14,095 bases of DNA from Auxenochlorella pyrenoidosa (taxonomy: Eukaryota; Chlorophyta; Trebouxiophyceae; Chlorellales; Chlorellaceae): the NCBI GenBank assembly GCA_001430745.1, contig KQ481956.1, forward strand, positions 503,203 to 517,297. The letters are read 5' to 3'. Shown here piece after piece: positions 1 to 9,844 of the stretch. Every line of letters starts with the position of its first letter. The first letter of the stretch is position 1. The notes beneath the pieces were generated by a model. That model made no database searches, was not told the DNA's origin, and saw only the letters and a list, made by a program, of their open reading frames with translations. The position numbers and the translations under genes were made by a program.

Positions 1-201
1 TGGGCAAGGGTGCTGGACTGCCAGCCAGGGGTGGGGGTGCATACTCTGTGAGCCACTTCTGCGATAAGAGCCGGCAGGCCCGGCACGCCCTGTGCCAGGG
101 GCATCACTGCCGTGAGCCGCCCTTGCAGGAGCGCCGCAACACGTGAGGAGGCAACATGCCAAGTGGCTGTGCGCAGCCCCCCCCCCCCCCCAGAGGCGCG
201 C
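1..201 (-). other. NDUFA9: Probable intron 7 of the NDUFA9 gene, running off the window
   Basis: No conserved NDUFA9 sequence can be read here on the minus strand, although the family normally has about 40-60 more residues after the last visible exon. The stretch is best taken as the start of an intron whose acceptor lies beyond base 1. On the coding strand it opens with GC, not GT, right after an exon ending CTG CAG, and soon runs into a 15-base homopolymer (C on the plus strand, 177-191). Read-through into this stretch would give a low-complexity glycine and alanine tail unlike the family. Confidence 0.5.
177..191. repeat. 15-base poly-C / poly-G run
   Basis: An uninterrupted run of 15 C on the plus strand, 11 bases beyond the last visible NDUFA9 exon edge on the coding strand. 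Runs of this length are prone to length error in sequencing, which matters for any reading of the NDUFA9 3' end. Confidence 0.9.
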
Positions 202-2701
202 CTGCAGCTCCGCGATGAAGTCGGAGCTGAACATGGCGGGGCCGCGCAGGGGGGTGTTGGCGCCCAGCCAGTCCCAGGAGCGCGCCATGAGGGAGGCCGC
301 CGCCGCCGGCATGGGCAGGCTCGTGTTCTTCTCGCGGATGGTGGCAAACACAAAGGCCACCTGGGGGGGGGGGGCAGGGGAGAGATGGGGCGGGCAAGTC
401 AGCGAGGTTGCCCTGCGGTGCCACAAATGGGACGGCACGGCCAGGCAGGCCCGGGCGGGGCGGGCAGCACGATGGGGCGTGCCAAGCGCCAGAGCTTGTG
501 TGTTCACACACAGCACGCACTCGGTGCGTTGGGCGTGCCTGCCCTGCAGCTGTGCAGGGAAAGTGTCCTGCTGCCGGCATGCACGCAGTGCACGCCAGGA
601 GCGGTCTTGAAGAGCTGGTGAGGCAGCGCCACTCCCTGCACACTCAAAGGGGCGGCCCCCCCGCCCACCTGCTCCGCCACGGTCATGACGTCGGGGCCTG
701 CCAGGTAGTAGGTCTGCCCCAGGGAGTCGTACGTCTTCAGGCTGTTCATGATGGCTGCAGGGGGGGCCAGCGTGGTGGAGGGGGGCGGGGCCGTTTGAGG
801 CCCGGGGGGAGCAGCCTGCTTCGAAGCACAGACCATCCGAATGCGGCCACCCTTCACGCCTGCAGCGCGCTGCCAGCCGGCTCGCCAGGCATGCCGGTGC
901 ACCCCCCCACTGCCTCACCCGCCGCCACGTCGCGCACCCACACAGGCTGCATGCGCGTGCGCCCGCCGTTGATGAGCGGGAAGAAGGGCGTGCGCTTGGC
1001 CAGGGCGGCGAGGGAGTTGAAGAACTTGTCCTCGGTGCCGGTCATGACCGCGGGCTTGAAGATGGTGGCCAGCGGGCCCAGCTCGTCCCGCACCACCGCC
1101 TCGCCCGCGGCCTTGGTGCGCAGGCGGCGGGAGGGCGCGTCGGGCTCGGCGCCCAGCGCGCTGCCGGGGGGAGGGGGTGGCACCGGCAGCGTGAGGGTGT
1201 GCATGCAGGATGGGCCGCAGGGCTGGGCGCAGTGCCATACGACCCGCGAGCCCCCCTGGCACCCCTGGGCAGTCACACAACGCGCCAGGGTGTTGTCGTC
1301 GACAGGCAGTGCAGCCCTCCGGCCCCCACCTGAGGTGGATGACGCGTTCCACCTGGCCCGCCTCCTTGACCAGGCGCGCCAGGCGGGCGGGCCACTCAAT
1401 GTGCACCTGCGGGGCGGCGGCCGCATAGCGGTGGGGACTCGCGGCATGCGGCGCGCTGCCGGCCCTGACAGGCTGCCAAGTGTTCTGTCCACCCTCCAGT
1501 GCACCGAGCGTGCACACCGTCCGAGCACATGCCAAGCCCACAACATGGGCGGTGCAGCCCAAGCAGGGCCCCCCCCCCCACCTCCTCGAACTTGTAGTTC
1601 CAGGTCTCCTGGGCGGCCCCCACGCAGTTGATGACCACGTTGGAGCGGGACAGGGCGCGGCGCACCGCCTCGTCGTCCCGGATGCTGCAGAGGGGGCGGC
1701 AGGGCACGGAGCGGGCCTGCTGCAGTGCGGGGGCCGCTAGGCAGGTGCGCTGCGCAGTGCTGGCCGGGCTACTGTCGGCGCAGAGCAGGCAGGAGCGCCC
1801 TCGGCCATGCACAGACGGCAGGCACGGGGCAGCCGGCAGTGCTGAACAGCTTGGCGGCAGGAGCGAGCCTGCAAACGGCTGCCACTGCTGCTGGCAAGCA
1901 GGACCAAGCGGCACCGCCTGTTTCAGCCCCCCAGCCAGGCATCATGGCCCGTGCCACGACACCTCGGCGCTCGGGGCACTGCAGCCAGCGCGGGACACCC
2001 CCCCCACACACACACACGCGCCCGCACCTGAAGTCTGGCAGCATGACCACCTGGCCCAGGTCCCCCATCACGCGCAGGTGCTGCACATCCGTGTCGTCGC
2101 AGCGGTAGGGCAGCACCAGCTGCGACCCGCTGTTGCCCAGCGCGTTGGCGAGGTAGCGCGCCAGGAAGCCAGAGCAGCCAAAGATGGTGGCGGTGACGCC
2201 GCTCACGCTGCTGCGCCCGCCGGGGCCGCTCTTCAGCGCGTCCAGGCCGCGGATGGCCAGCTCGCTGGAGTGGCGCGCCTGCTGCGCCTGGCTGCCCGAC
2301 AGCGCGGCCAGCAGCGCTGCACAGTAGGGCCGTGAGGTTGCAAGGCGGGGGGCGGCTTGGTTGGGCAGCGGACGAAACGTGGCAACAGAGATGGTCGCTG
2401 CAAACAACTGCCAACGCCCCTGCCATGGTCCCGGCAAAAGGACCACAGTTGTATATGTCCGTGGAGGGACAGGCAGCACAGGGATGGCCCATGCACAGCC
2501 CAGGTGGGCCAGCGTCAGGCCGGCCCGGGCCACCGCCTGCTGCGCAACTTACAACCCTGGCTCCGGCAAGCCACGCACGGCCTTTCCCCGGCACGCGATC
2601 GCACCATCGCCTTTGTCTCTCGCCCTACTCGCACCTGGTGCGCCCTGCTGGGCAGCCAGCGCCCCACGCAGTTGCTGGGCAAGGGCTGGAAGGTTTCGCA
2701 T
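202..2701 (-). CDS. NDUFA9: NADH:ubiquinone oxidoreductase 39-kDa subunit (NDUFA9), mitochondrial complex I; 3' end outside window
   Basis: Accessory subunit of mitochondrial complex I, an atypical short-chain dehydrogenase fold that holds a structural NADPH near the junction of the two arms. Exons read on the minus strand: 2701-2635, 2316-2028, 1684-1582, 1406-1330, 1160-919, 754-669, 360-202. All six joins are in phase and give 341 residues, against about 377 in human and 402 in Arabidopsis, so the C-terminus is missing off the window. The start ATG (2699-2701) opens a short basic, hydrophobic presequence ([15 protein letters not shown]), fitting mitochondrial import. Family blocks seen: GGRSSVSG (55-62), the nucleotide-binding loop [10 protein letters not shown] (69-78), [24 protein letters not shown], and [11 protein letters not shown] followed by a KAAGE motif. 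TGTEDKF, the [10 protein letters not shown] stretch and YYLAGPDV follow. The loop's usual third glycine is Ala75. The gene is divergent from the aconitase gene. Confidence 0.93.
2005..2017. repeat. (CA)n microsatellite in NDUFA9 intron 2
   Basis: Six and a half CA units directly follow a C-run (1998-2005). On the coding strand this is a GT repeat about 10 bases inside the donor of intron 2 (1685-2027), so several cryptic GT dinucleotides lie next to the used donor. Confidence 0.85.
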
Positions 2702-3057
2702 CTTTCTGCGCCTTCTCTGCTATTTGGCGGGCGTACTCAGCCCCCAGAGACTGGGGCGAGGGCCTCCAGCTGCCGCAGAGCGCTCCTGCCGCTGCTGCGC
2801 TGTTCCGGTCTCTCCCTGCGGCTGCAGCAGCGCTCTGGGGGATTGGAGCGGCTCAGGCTTGCCAACCACGCCTGTCAGAGCGTTGGGTTACTGCCCAGCG
2901 GGCCAGCCTGGCGCGTGCTTTGTCTGCTGCGGCTCTAGCAGTCAATTCCTTGGCGATCAAGGGACACCTGCGTTCTCCCTCGCTCGGGTTGAGCTGGACC
3001 TTGACGGAGGTGGCGACAACGAGGGCGCAGCCAGCCAGCCAGCCGAGCCGCGAAGCC
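2702..3057. promoter_or_regulatory. Divergent (bidirectional) promoter region between NDUFA9 and aconitase
   Basis: The two start codons are 356 bp apart and point away from each other, so both promoters and both 5' UTRs must fit here unless there are upstream non-coding exons. No clear TATA box is seen. An inverted CCAAT box (ATTGG, 2842-2846) lies near the middle, and TTTGGCGG (2723-2730), which fits the E2F-type consensus TTTSSCGS, lies about 22 bases from the NDUFA9 ATG. Four CAGC units (3028-3043) sit in the likely aconitase 5' UTR. The region has no convincing coding content. The motifs are only consensus matches. Confidence 0.6.
3028..3043 (+). repeat. (CAGC)4 tandem repeat in the aconitase 5' UTR
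   Basis: Four perfect CAGC units end 14 bases before the aconitase start codon. This is a simple repeat with no known role here. Confidence 0.8.
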
Positions 3058-6000
3058 ATGCAGTCCTTTGTTGCCCGTAGGGGCTTGGCGGCAAGGGTGA
3101 GCGGGCTGCCCACCTCTGTCATCTTGGAGAACCCTTCTGCAGTGTCTGGACTCAGGGTTTTGCTCGCCCGGTCTTCCCTGCCCCCTTGCAGGGCCGCCTG
3201 CGGTCCAAGATCGCCGGCGAGGCGACCTTCGCCAGCATCGCCGGCCTGGACAAGGTGGGCATCCCTCCAGGGCAACCGGCGGCTAGGGCAAGCGCAGGGT
3301 TGGGGTTTAGGAGCGGGGGCTGACTGCCTCCCCGTCCAATGCTGCACCGCAGGCGCCCATGTCTCGCATGGAGCCCGACCAGTATATCAACGACCGCTAC
3401 CAGGCGATCGAGGACCGCCTCAAGGTGGGCTGCTGCCGCCGCCACTGCCAGCCGCCGCCTGCCCGCCTGGTGCCTGCTGCCGCTCATCACCTTAGTCATC
3501 GCCTCATGCTGCCCTGCTGTAGCTGCACATTCCTCCCTCCAGGTTGTGCGCCGCCGGCTGAACCGGCCCCTCACCTTTGCCGAGAAGGTGCGAACCTGCA
3601 GCAGTGGCGGCGGTGACTAACCTCGGTGGCAGCATGCGGCGGCACCAGGCAGCAGACCGTCACTTGCATTTGCGCAGCTGCCATGGTGCAGCCGCGAACA
3701 GCACAGCTCGCAGTGCAGCGGCATACCGGCACCTGGCAGCCCACTCTTACAGCCTCGACATCCGGTGGCAGCAGGCGACTGGCATGCCTGACTGGGCATG
3801 AGCTCCCGCGCTGCCCATCTACGCATCCTTGTGAGCCTGCTGCAGCCGAGCCGCTGCCCGTGCTGCCCCCCCCCCGACCCCCGCCGCAGGTGGTGTACGG
3901 CCACCTGGACGACCCCGAGAGCCAGGAGATCCAGCGCGGCGTGACCTACCTCAACCTGCGGCCCGGTGCGTGCGTGCCGGGGCCTGGGCCGCAGGGGCTC
4001 TGGGCGGGGTGCTGCGGGGCCTCCGTCTGGCGTGAGAGGACCCACCGTCGCAGCGCACATGTGTTGGACAGCTGCTGCTGGCTTGAGGCTTGGGGGCTGG
4101 AGCTTTGTTCACAGGACGGAAGCATGGATGCACCCCTGCTGGCTCTTTGCCCCTGTTCCTGCACACGGCATGCCCGGTGGCTCACCATGCCCGCCGCGTG
4201 CCCCTGGCGCAGACCGCGTGGCGATGCAGGACGCCACCGCCCAGATGGCTGTGCTGCAGTTCATCGCCTCGGGCCTGCCGCAGACCGCGGTGCCCTCCAC
4301 CATCCACTGCGACCACCTGATTGAGGGCACCACCGCCCCCCAGGCAGACCGGTGAGGCCCGCCAGGCGCGGGGGGTGGGCCTGCCTGCGCAGGGAGGGCC
4401 GGCCAGAGGTGCGCCCGCCTACGAGCGGCAGGGCCCAGCAGGCACTGCGGCCCTACGCAGCTGCGCCCAATGGTCGCGCAGGCAGGAAGAGCTTGCCAGG
4501 TTGCTCAGTCCCTGGCCCCGTGGCGACCGCTGCCCGCGCTGCCCTGCCCGCGCCGCACCGTGCTCACCGCCGCCTGCGCCGCCCCGCCCGCAGCAACAAC
4601 GCGTACGGCGGCCAGGCCGACCTGCAGCACGCCAACAAGGTGGGGGCCGGCCGTACACATGCTTGCCGTGCACGCATGCCTTCACGGCAGGGGCAGAGCG
4701 AATCAAAACCCCAATGCAGCAGCTCTGGAGTCGGCAGTTGCACAGGGTGGCAGCAGCGCCAAGGTCCCAGATGGCAGCTGCGCAGCCAGCACCCTGTCCT
4801 TCTGCCTTCCCACGCGCGCCCCGCCCTGCCTGCCTGTCCTGCCATCCCCCCCAGGTGAACAAGGAGGTGTACGACTTCCTCTCCAGCGCCGGCTCCAAGT
4901 ACGGCATCGGCTTCTGGAAGCCCGGCTCCGGCATCATCCATCAGGTGGGGGGCGGGAGGGGGTGCCCCTGCACTCGTGGGCCAGCCTGGCACGCATCGCC
5001 CAGGGTCCCCCTCCAAGACACCATGCCTGCTCCCCGCCCACTGCACACCGACCTCCTGCATGCCCCCCCCCCTTGAAGATTGTGCTGGAGAACTACGCCT
5101 TCCCCGGCGGCATGATGATCGGCACCGACTCGCACACCCCCAACGCCGGCGGCCTGGGCATGTGCGCCATCGGCGTGGGCGGCGCCGACGCCGTGGACGT
5201 CATGGCCGGCATGCCCTGGGAGCTCAAGGTGTGTGGGTGGGTGTGGGTGGGTGGGTGGGTGGGTCCGGGGCCGATGGAGTGGCCGGTGCACAGCACTCGA
5301 CAGGCAGCTGCCCTGTGCTGCTGGTTGTCAGATCTGGCGCACGCCAGCCTCTCCGCGCTGCTGCGCCTCGCCTGCCCACCTCGTGCCGTTCTGCCTGGCC
5401 CCGTCGCCGCGTGCAGGCCCCCAAGGTGATTGGCGTGAAGCTGACGGGCAAGCTGTCGGCCTGGGCCTCCCCCAAGGACGTCATCTGCAAGGTGGCCGGC
5501 ATCCTGACCGTCAAGGGCGGCACCGGCGCCATTGTCGAGTACTTTGGCCCCGGCCTGGACAACATCTCCTGCACCGGTGGGTGCGGAGGCGGGCGGGGGA
5601 ATGCGGTTGCCAGCCCCTTATTGCCATGGCCTCTGGGGGGGGGCACCAGGCGCCAGCGGTTGAGGCTGTTTGGATGGCTGCCACCTGCCCGCCAGCCAGA
5701 AAACAGTCGTTCCCGCACACCTGCTCCATGCACCCACCCTACCTGCCCGGCCCCACCCCACCCCACCCCCAGGCATGGGCACCATCTGCAACATGGGCGC
5801 CGAGATTGGCGCCACCACCTCCATGTTCCCCTTCAACCGCCGCATGTACGACTACCTGGTGGCCACCAACCGGGAGCCCGCCGCCAAGCTGGCAGAGGCC
5901 TTCGGGTGCGGGGGCGCCGCACAGGCGGGGCTGGGGAGGCGCGGATGGGGGAGCGAGCGGGAGGTGCCCAGTGAGACAGCTTTTGAGGGGCTGGGAGAGC

Positions 6001-9000
6001 TTGGTGAGTGTACCGCACCCTCTCCTGCTCGTTGAAAGGATGCGGGTGTGAATCATGGAGGGTGTGTGCCAACACTTCAGGGCGTCTGCACCGCAGCAGC
6101 ACTGGCTGGCCCGGCAACCGACTGCGCCCCCCCGCCCCCCGCCCCCCTGTCTGCAGCGAGAACCTGCGCGCCGACGAGGGCGCCGAGTACGACCAGGTCA
6201 TCGAGATCAACCTGTCGGAGCTGGAGCCGCAGGTGGGGGGGGGGGGGGGGCCGTGGCACTGCTGCCTGGAGCCAGTTGGTGGAGCGCACGGCTGCTGCGC
6301 CAAGCTGTGACCTACCTGGAGAGTGACTATGTACCGCCCACTGTGTTGCTCCCGCTCCCTCCCCACCTGGCGAGTGCCCATGGTGATTGCCATCTGTCCT
6401 TCCTTCCCCTCGCGGCAGATCAACGGCCCCTTCACCCCCGATCTTGCCAACCCGCTGTCCAAGCTGGGCGAGAACGCGCGCCGCGAGGGCTGGCCCCTCA
6501 CCGTGTCGGGTGCGGAGCAGGCGCATGCCAGCTGCCAGCCGCCTGGCTTGCACAGAGGGGTTGCGCGTGGTGGCCTGTGACGCTGAGCAGCGAGTGTTGC
6601 TGGAGCGCCATCAGACGCGAGGAGCGCGCGCAGATGAGGAAGGAACATGTGGGGGGTGACTGTGCTGGTTGGCGAGCTAGCGCGCTGATCTGCATGCTCC
6701 TGGCTCACCACCCCGCTTTCTCCTCCGCCCCGCTCCTCCTGGCCCCGCAGCCGGCCTCATCGGCTCCTGCACCAACTCCTCCTACGAGGACATGCAGCGC
6801 GCAGCCTCGGTGGCCAAGCAGGCGCTGGCGGCCGGCATCAAGGCCAAGGTGGGCCCCGGGCGGGTGCCTGGGTGCAGCCTGCCTGGCCGCCACGTGCCAG
6901 CCTTGCTTGTTTGCAGGGGCAGCGGCGCACAACCTGCATATGAAGCAAGCATGCCATGCTGCCCAGCATTGTTGCACCCTGCCCGGCATGCCGAGCCGTC
7001 CATGGCAAAGAGCGCGCCACCCCTTACCACCCCCCACCCCCGCTTCCCCGGCTTGCAGGTGCCCTTTGCCATCTCCCCTGGCTCCGAGCAGATCCGCGCC
7101 ACCATTGAGCGCGATGGCCTGATCGAGATCTTTGAGAAGGTGGGCGCGGCGGCGCAGCGGCTGTTCTGCAGGGCGCGCGGGGAAGGGGCAGCGCGAGGGT
7201 CTTTAGCCTGATGGGTGGTCACTCAAATACCAGGGGGGAACGACGGCTTGGCAGTTCAAGCAAGTCCGTTCCCACTGGTGGATGTTTGGCGAGCGCTCCG
7301 TCCCGTCTCCCCTCCATATAGTCGGCCTGCCTGCCATGCCCATCTTGGCCCCTGGCCCCCCGCCCCTCCCGCTGCCCAGGTGGGCGGCACCGTGCTGGCC
7401 AACGCGTGCGGCCCCTGCATCGGCCAGTGGAAGCGCACCGAGGTGGAGAAGGGCGTGGCCAACTCCATCGTCACCTCGTTCAACCGCAACTTTGCGGCGC
7501 GCAACGACGCCAACCCCGCCACCCACGCCTTTGTCACCTCCCCCGAGATGGTCACCGCCTTTGCCATCGCGGGCGACCTGTCGTTCAACCCGGAGAAGGA
7601 CACGCTGGTGGGGGGGTGGGGTGGGTGGTGGTGGGGTGGAGGGTAGGGCACGGCTGCTGGCGAGGCGCTCTGCGCCCGAGCCAGGACACCGCTTGGGCGA
7701 CCTTAAGCCAGGCACAGTTGTTATGTAAAGCTGGCTGTTTCGGGAGGAGGGTGTGGCCATGGCTGCAGGCGTTGGAAACTGCTGCCGGTTGAGCTGTGCC
7801 CTGCCCACCCAGCCTCCTGCCGCCACCTCGCCCTCCCACCCCGTGCAGATCGGCTCTGACGGCCAGGAGATCATGCTCAAGCCACCCACCGGTGACGAGC
7901 TGCCCGCCCGCGGCTTTGACCCCGGGCAGGAGACGTACCAGGCACCCGCCGGCTCCGCAGTGGAGGTGAGGCCCCGCCCCGCCCTCCTGGCACCTGGAGC
8001 GCCCCGGGCTCCCGCCAAGCAGGCTGCTCAGAGTCCAGGGGGGCCACCTGCGCAGCCGGCTTGCGCGGCCCTGCGACCGGCGGCGAGCTTCTGCGCATGC
8101 GCGCTCCTTTACCCCCTTTGAGCCCACCCTGCTCCTCTGCCGCAGGTCAAGGTTGACCCCAACTCCCAGCGCCTGCAGCTGCTCACGCCCTTCAAGGCCT
8201 GGGACGGCAAGGACATCGAGGTGAGGGCAGAGCCGTGGGGAGGAGGGCGAGCACCCAGCAAACTGTGGATCGGTTGCGCCCCCTCTGGCAGCAGCGCTCC
8301 TGCACCTTGCGTTTGCCTGCAAACACGAGCAGCCTTCCCCCTCTCCCGGCTGCTCACCCGCACCCCCCCCCCCCGCACAGGACGCGCTGGTGCTGATCAA
8401 GGCCAAGGGCAAGTGCACCACCGACCACATCTCCATGGCGGGCCCCTGGCTCAAGTACCGCGGCCACCTGGACAACATCTCCAACAACATGCTCATCGGC
8501 GCCGTCAACGCGGAGAACGGCAAGGTGCGCGGCGGGGGGTGGGGAAGTGGGGGTGGGGGCGGGGGTGCGAAGCAAAGCTGCAGGGATGGGGGCCACCATG
8601 CGAAGGCGGAGGCGGGCGCTGCGGGCGCTGCAGAGCATTGGGCATGTCTTGGGGATGGGACAAGCGGAATGCCGAGAGCCTTGATTCCAGCGCTGCTGAT
8701 CGGTCCCTGCTGTTGGCAGCGCATGCCTCGCGCTCACTGTCCCCAATGGCCCCCCAACCCCAACCCCCGCAGGTGAACAGCATCAAGAACCAGCTGACCG
8801 GGGAGTATGGCGCCGTGCCCGACGTGGCCCGCGCCTACAAGGCCGCCGGCGCGGATTGGGTCGTCATCGGAGACGAGAACTACGGTGGGCGGTGGGGGCA
8901 GGGGAGGGCGGGGGGCGCGGCGGGGAAGGGGAAAGGAGCTCCTGCGGGTGGCTCAGGGGCGGGGGCTGCGGGGCCAGCGGGGCCGGCCACGCAGCAGGCA

Positions 9001-9844
9001 GCGGTGCACCCCTGCGCATGGCTGCAACCAGACGCACGCCACGCTGCCCGCGCCGCGCAGGCGAGGGGTCGTCGCGCGAGCACGCCGCGCTGGAGCCGCG
9101 CCACCTGGGCGCGCGCGCGGTGATTGTCAAGTCCTTTGCCCGCATCCACGAGACCAACCTGAAGAAGCAGGGCCTGCTGCCGCTGACCTTTGCCAACCCC
9201 ACCGACTACGACCAGGTGGGTGGGCCCTGGGCTGGGCTCAAGGGTGGCCGAAGCTGGTGTGCTGCAACCCTAGAGCGCATATGCCGGCCTCTGCTGGCCA
9301 TGGCTGGTCAGGGGTGGGGCACGTGAGCTGATGCAGACCCGCGGAGCCGTTCCCCCTCCTCGATCTTGCTCTGCTGTCGCCTGTTTCCTGCCCTGCTCCC
9401 CCCGCACATCGCCCCCCAACCCACCACCCCCTCATGCCGCAGGTGGGCCCCTTCGACCGCCTGAGCATCAAGGGCCTGACCAGCTTTGCGCCCGGCAAGC
9501 CGCTGACGCTGGTGGGCAAGCGGCCCGACGGCTCCACCTACGAGATGACCGTCAACCACACCTTCAACGCCAACCAGGTGGGGGGTGGGGCGTGACCTGG
9601 GGGGAACGGGGGTGGGAGACTGGGCGCCAGTGCGGGGCGGAGCACATGGTCCAGCAGTACTAGCCTCCCTCGCCTGTTAACCCCGGCACTCTGGTCACTG
9701 GTCCCGGCAGCGCTCTTAAGCGTGCTGCCGTGCCCATCTGGACTGCCAGTCCCACCAATGTGTCACGCCCCGGCCCTGCAGATCAACTGGTTCAAGCACG
9801 GCTCGGCGCTGAACGCCATGGGTGCCACCCGCAAGGCCGCGTGA
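3058..9844 (+). CDS. ACO: Aconitate hydratase, mitochondrial type (23 exons, complete)
   Basis: Interconverts citrate and isocitrate via cis-aconitate in the TCA cycle, using a 4Fe-4S cluster. Exons: 3058-3096, 3192-3254, 3353-3424, 3543-3587, 3890-3965, 4213-4351, 4594-4639, 4855-4944, 5079-5228, 5417-5576, 5773-5905, 6157-6232, 6419-6509, 6751-6848, 7059-7139, 7380-7607, 7849-7965, 8146-8220, 8381-8524, 8773-8884, 9061-9215, 9443-9577, 9782-9844. All joins keep frame and give 795 residues (human ACO2: 780). All 22 introns are GT-AG; intron 8 alone ends AAG. Cluster cysteines are C400 (GSCTNSS), C463 and C466 (ACGPC). Other active-site residues match pig aconitase: D132/H133, H189, D207/H209, D608/H609, R620, and S682 and R684 in GEGSSREH. 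The basic N-terminus ([13 protein letters not shown]) fits a mitochondrial presequence. About ten extra residues lie near 136-156. The type is the animal/fungal mitochondrial enzyme, not the longer IRP1-like form of land plants. Confidence 0.97.
5229..5264 (+). repeat. GGGT repeat, predicted G-quadruplex at the 5' end of aconitase intron 9
   Basis: Seven GGG triplets with loops of 1-3 bases occur between 5235 and 5263, starting six bases after the GT of the intron 9 donor. This more than meets the standard G-quadruplex pattern and would form in the transcript as well as in the non-template strand. Confidence 0.8.
6235..6250 (+). repeat. 16-base poly-G run at the 5' end of aconitase intron 12
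   Basis: The GT donor of intron 12 (6233) is followed at once by 16 G. Such a run can form a quadruplex and is also a site of likely sequencing length error, but it is intronic and does not affect the reading frame. Confidence 0.85.
7608..7648 (+). repeat. G-rich tract, predicted G-quadruplex at the 5' end of aconitase intron 16
   Basis: From the donor GTGGGG onward, runs of three or more G occur at 7610-7616, 7618-7621, 7623-7625, 7633-7636, 7641-7643 and 7646-7648, separated by short T- or A-containing loops. Confidence 0.75.
8525..8565 (+). repeat. G-rich tract at the 5' end of aconitase intron 19
   Basis: Five or more runs of four to six G occur between 8534 and 8565, just inside the donor GTGCGC. 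The same intron ends in a C-rich stretch before the acceptor at 8772, the pattern seen in several other introns of this window. Confidence 0.7.
8885..8930 (+). repeat. G-rich tract at the 5' end of aconitase intron 20
   Basis: Multiple runs of three to six G begin at the donor GTGGGC and continue to about 8930. It meets a loose quadruplex pattern. Confidence 0.65.

Noticed and set aside
408..1631. Long plus-strand open frame of 407 codons
   Set aside because: It is antisense to NDUFA9 exons and introns, is Arg/Pro/Gly-rich and resembles no protein; high GC alone produces such frames.
2424..2426. Alternative NDUFA9 start codon on the minus strand (ATG 2426-2424)
   Set aside because: It is in a different frame from the conserved NDUFA9 exon and lies inside intron 1. 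The ATG at 2701 joins in phase and gives a presequence-like N-terminus.
2853..3347. Minus-strand open frame of 164 codons across the promoter and aconitase exons 1-2
   Set aside because: It lies opposite recognisable aconitase exons and shows no family features. NDUFA9 already has a well-supported start at 2701.
7200..7300. Possible tRNA or snoRNA within aconitase intron 15
   Set aside because: TGATGG and GTTCAAG resemble fragments of box C and a T-loop, but no box D, A-box spacing or cloverleaf could be built around them.
3058..9844. Aconitase as the cytosolic, RNA-binding IRP1 type
   Set aside because: Length, cysteine spacing and sequence blocks match the shorter mitochondrial family, and the N-terminus is presequence-like.
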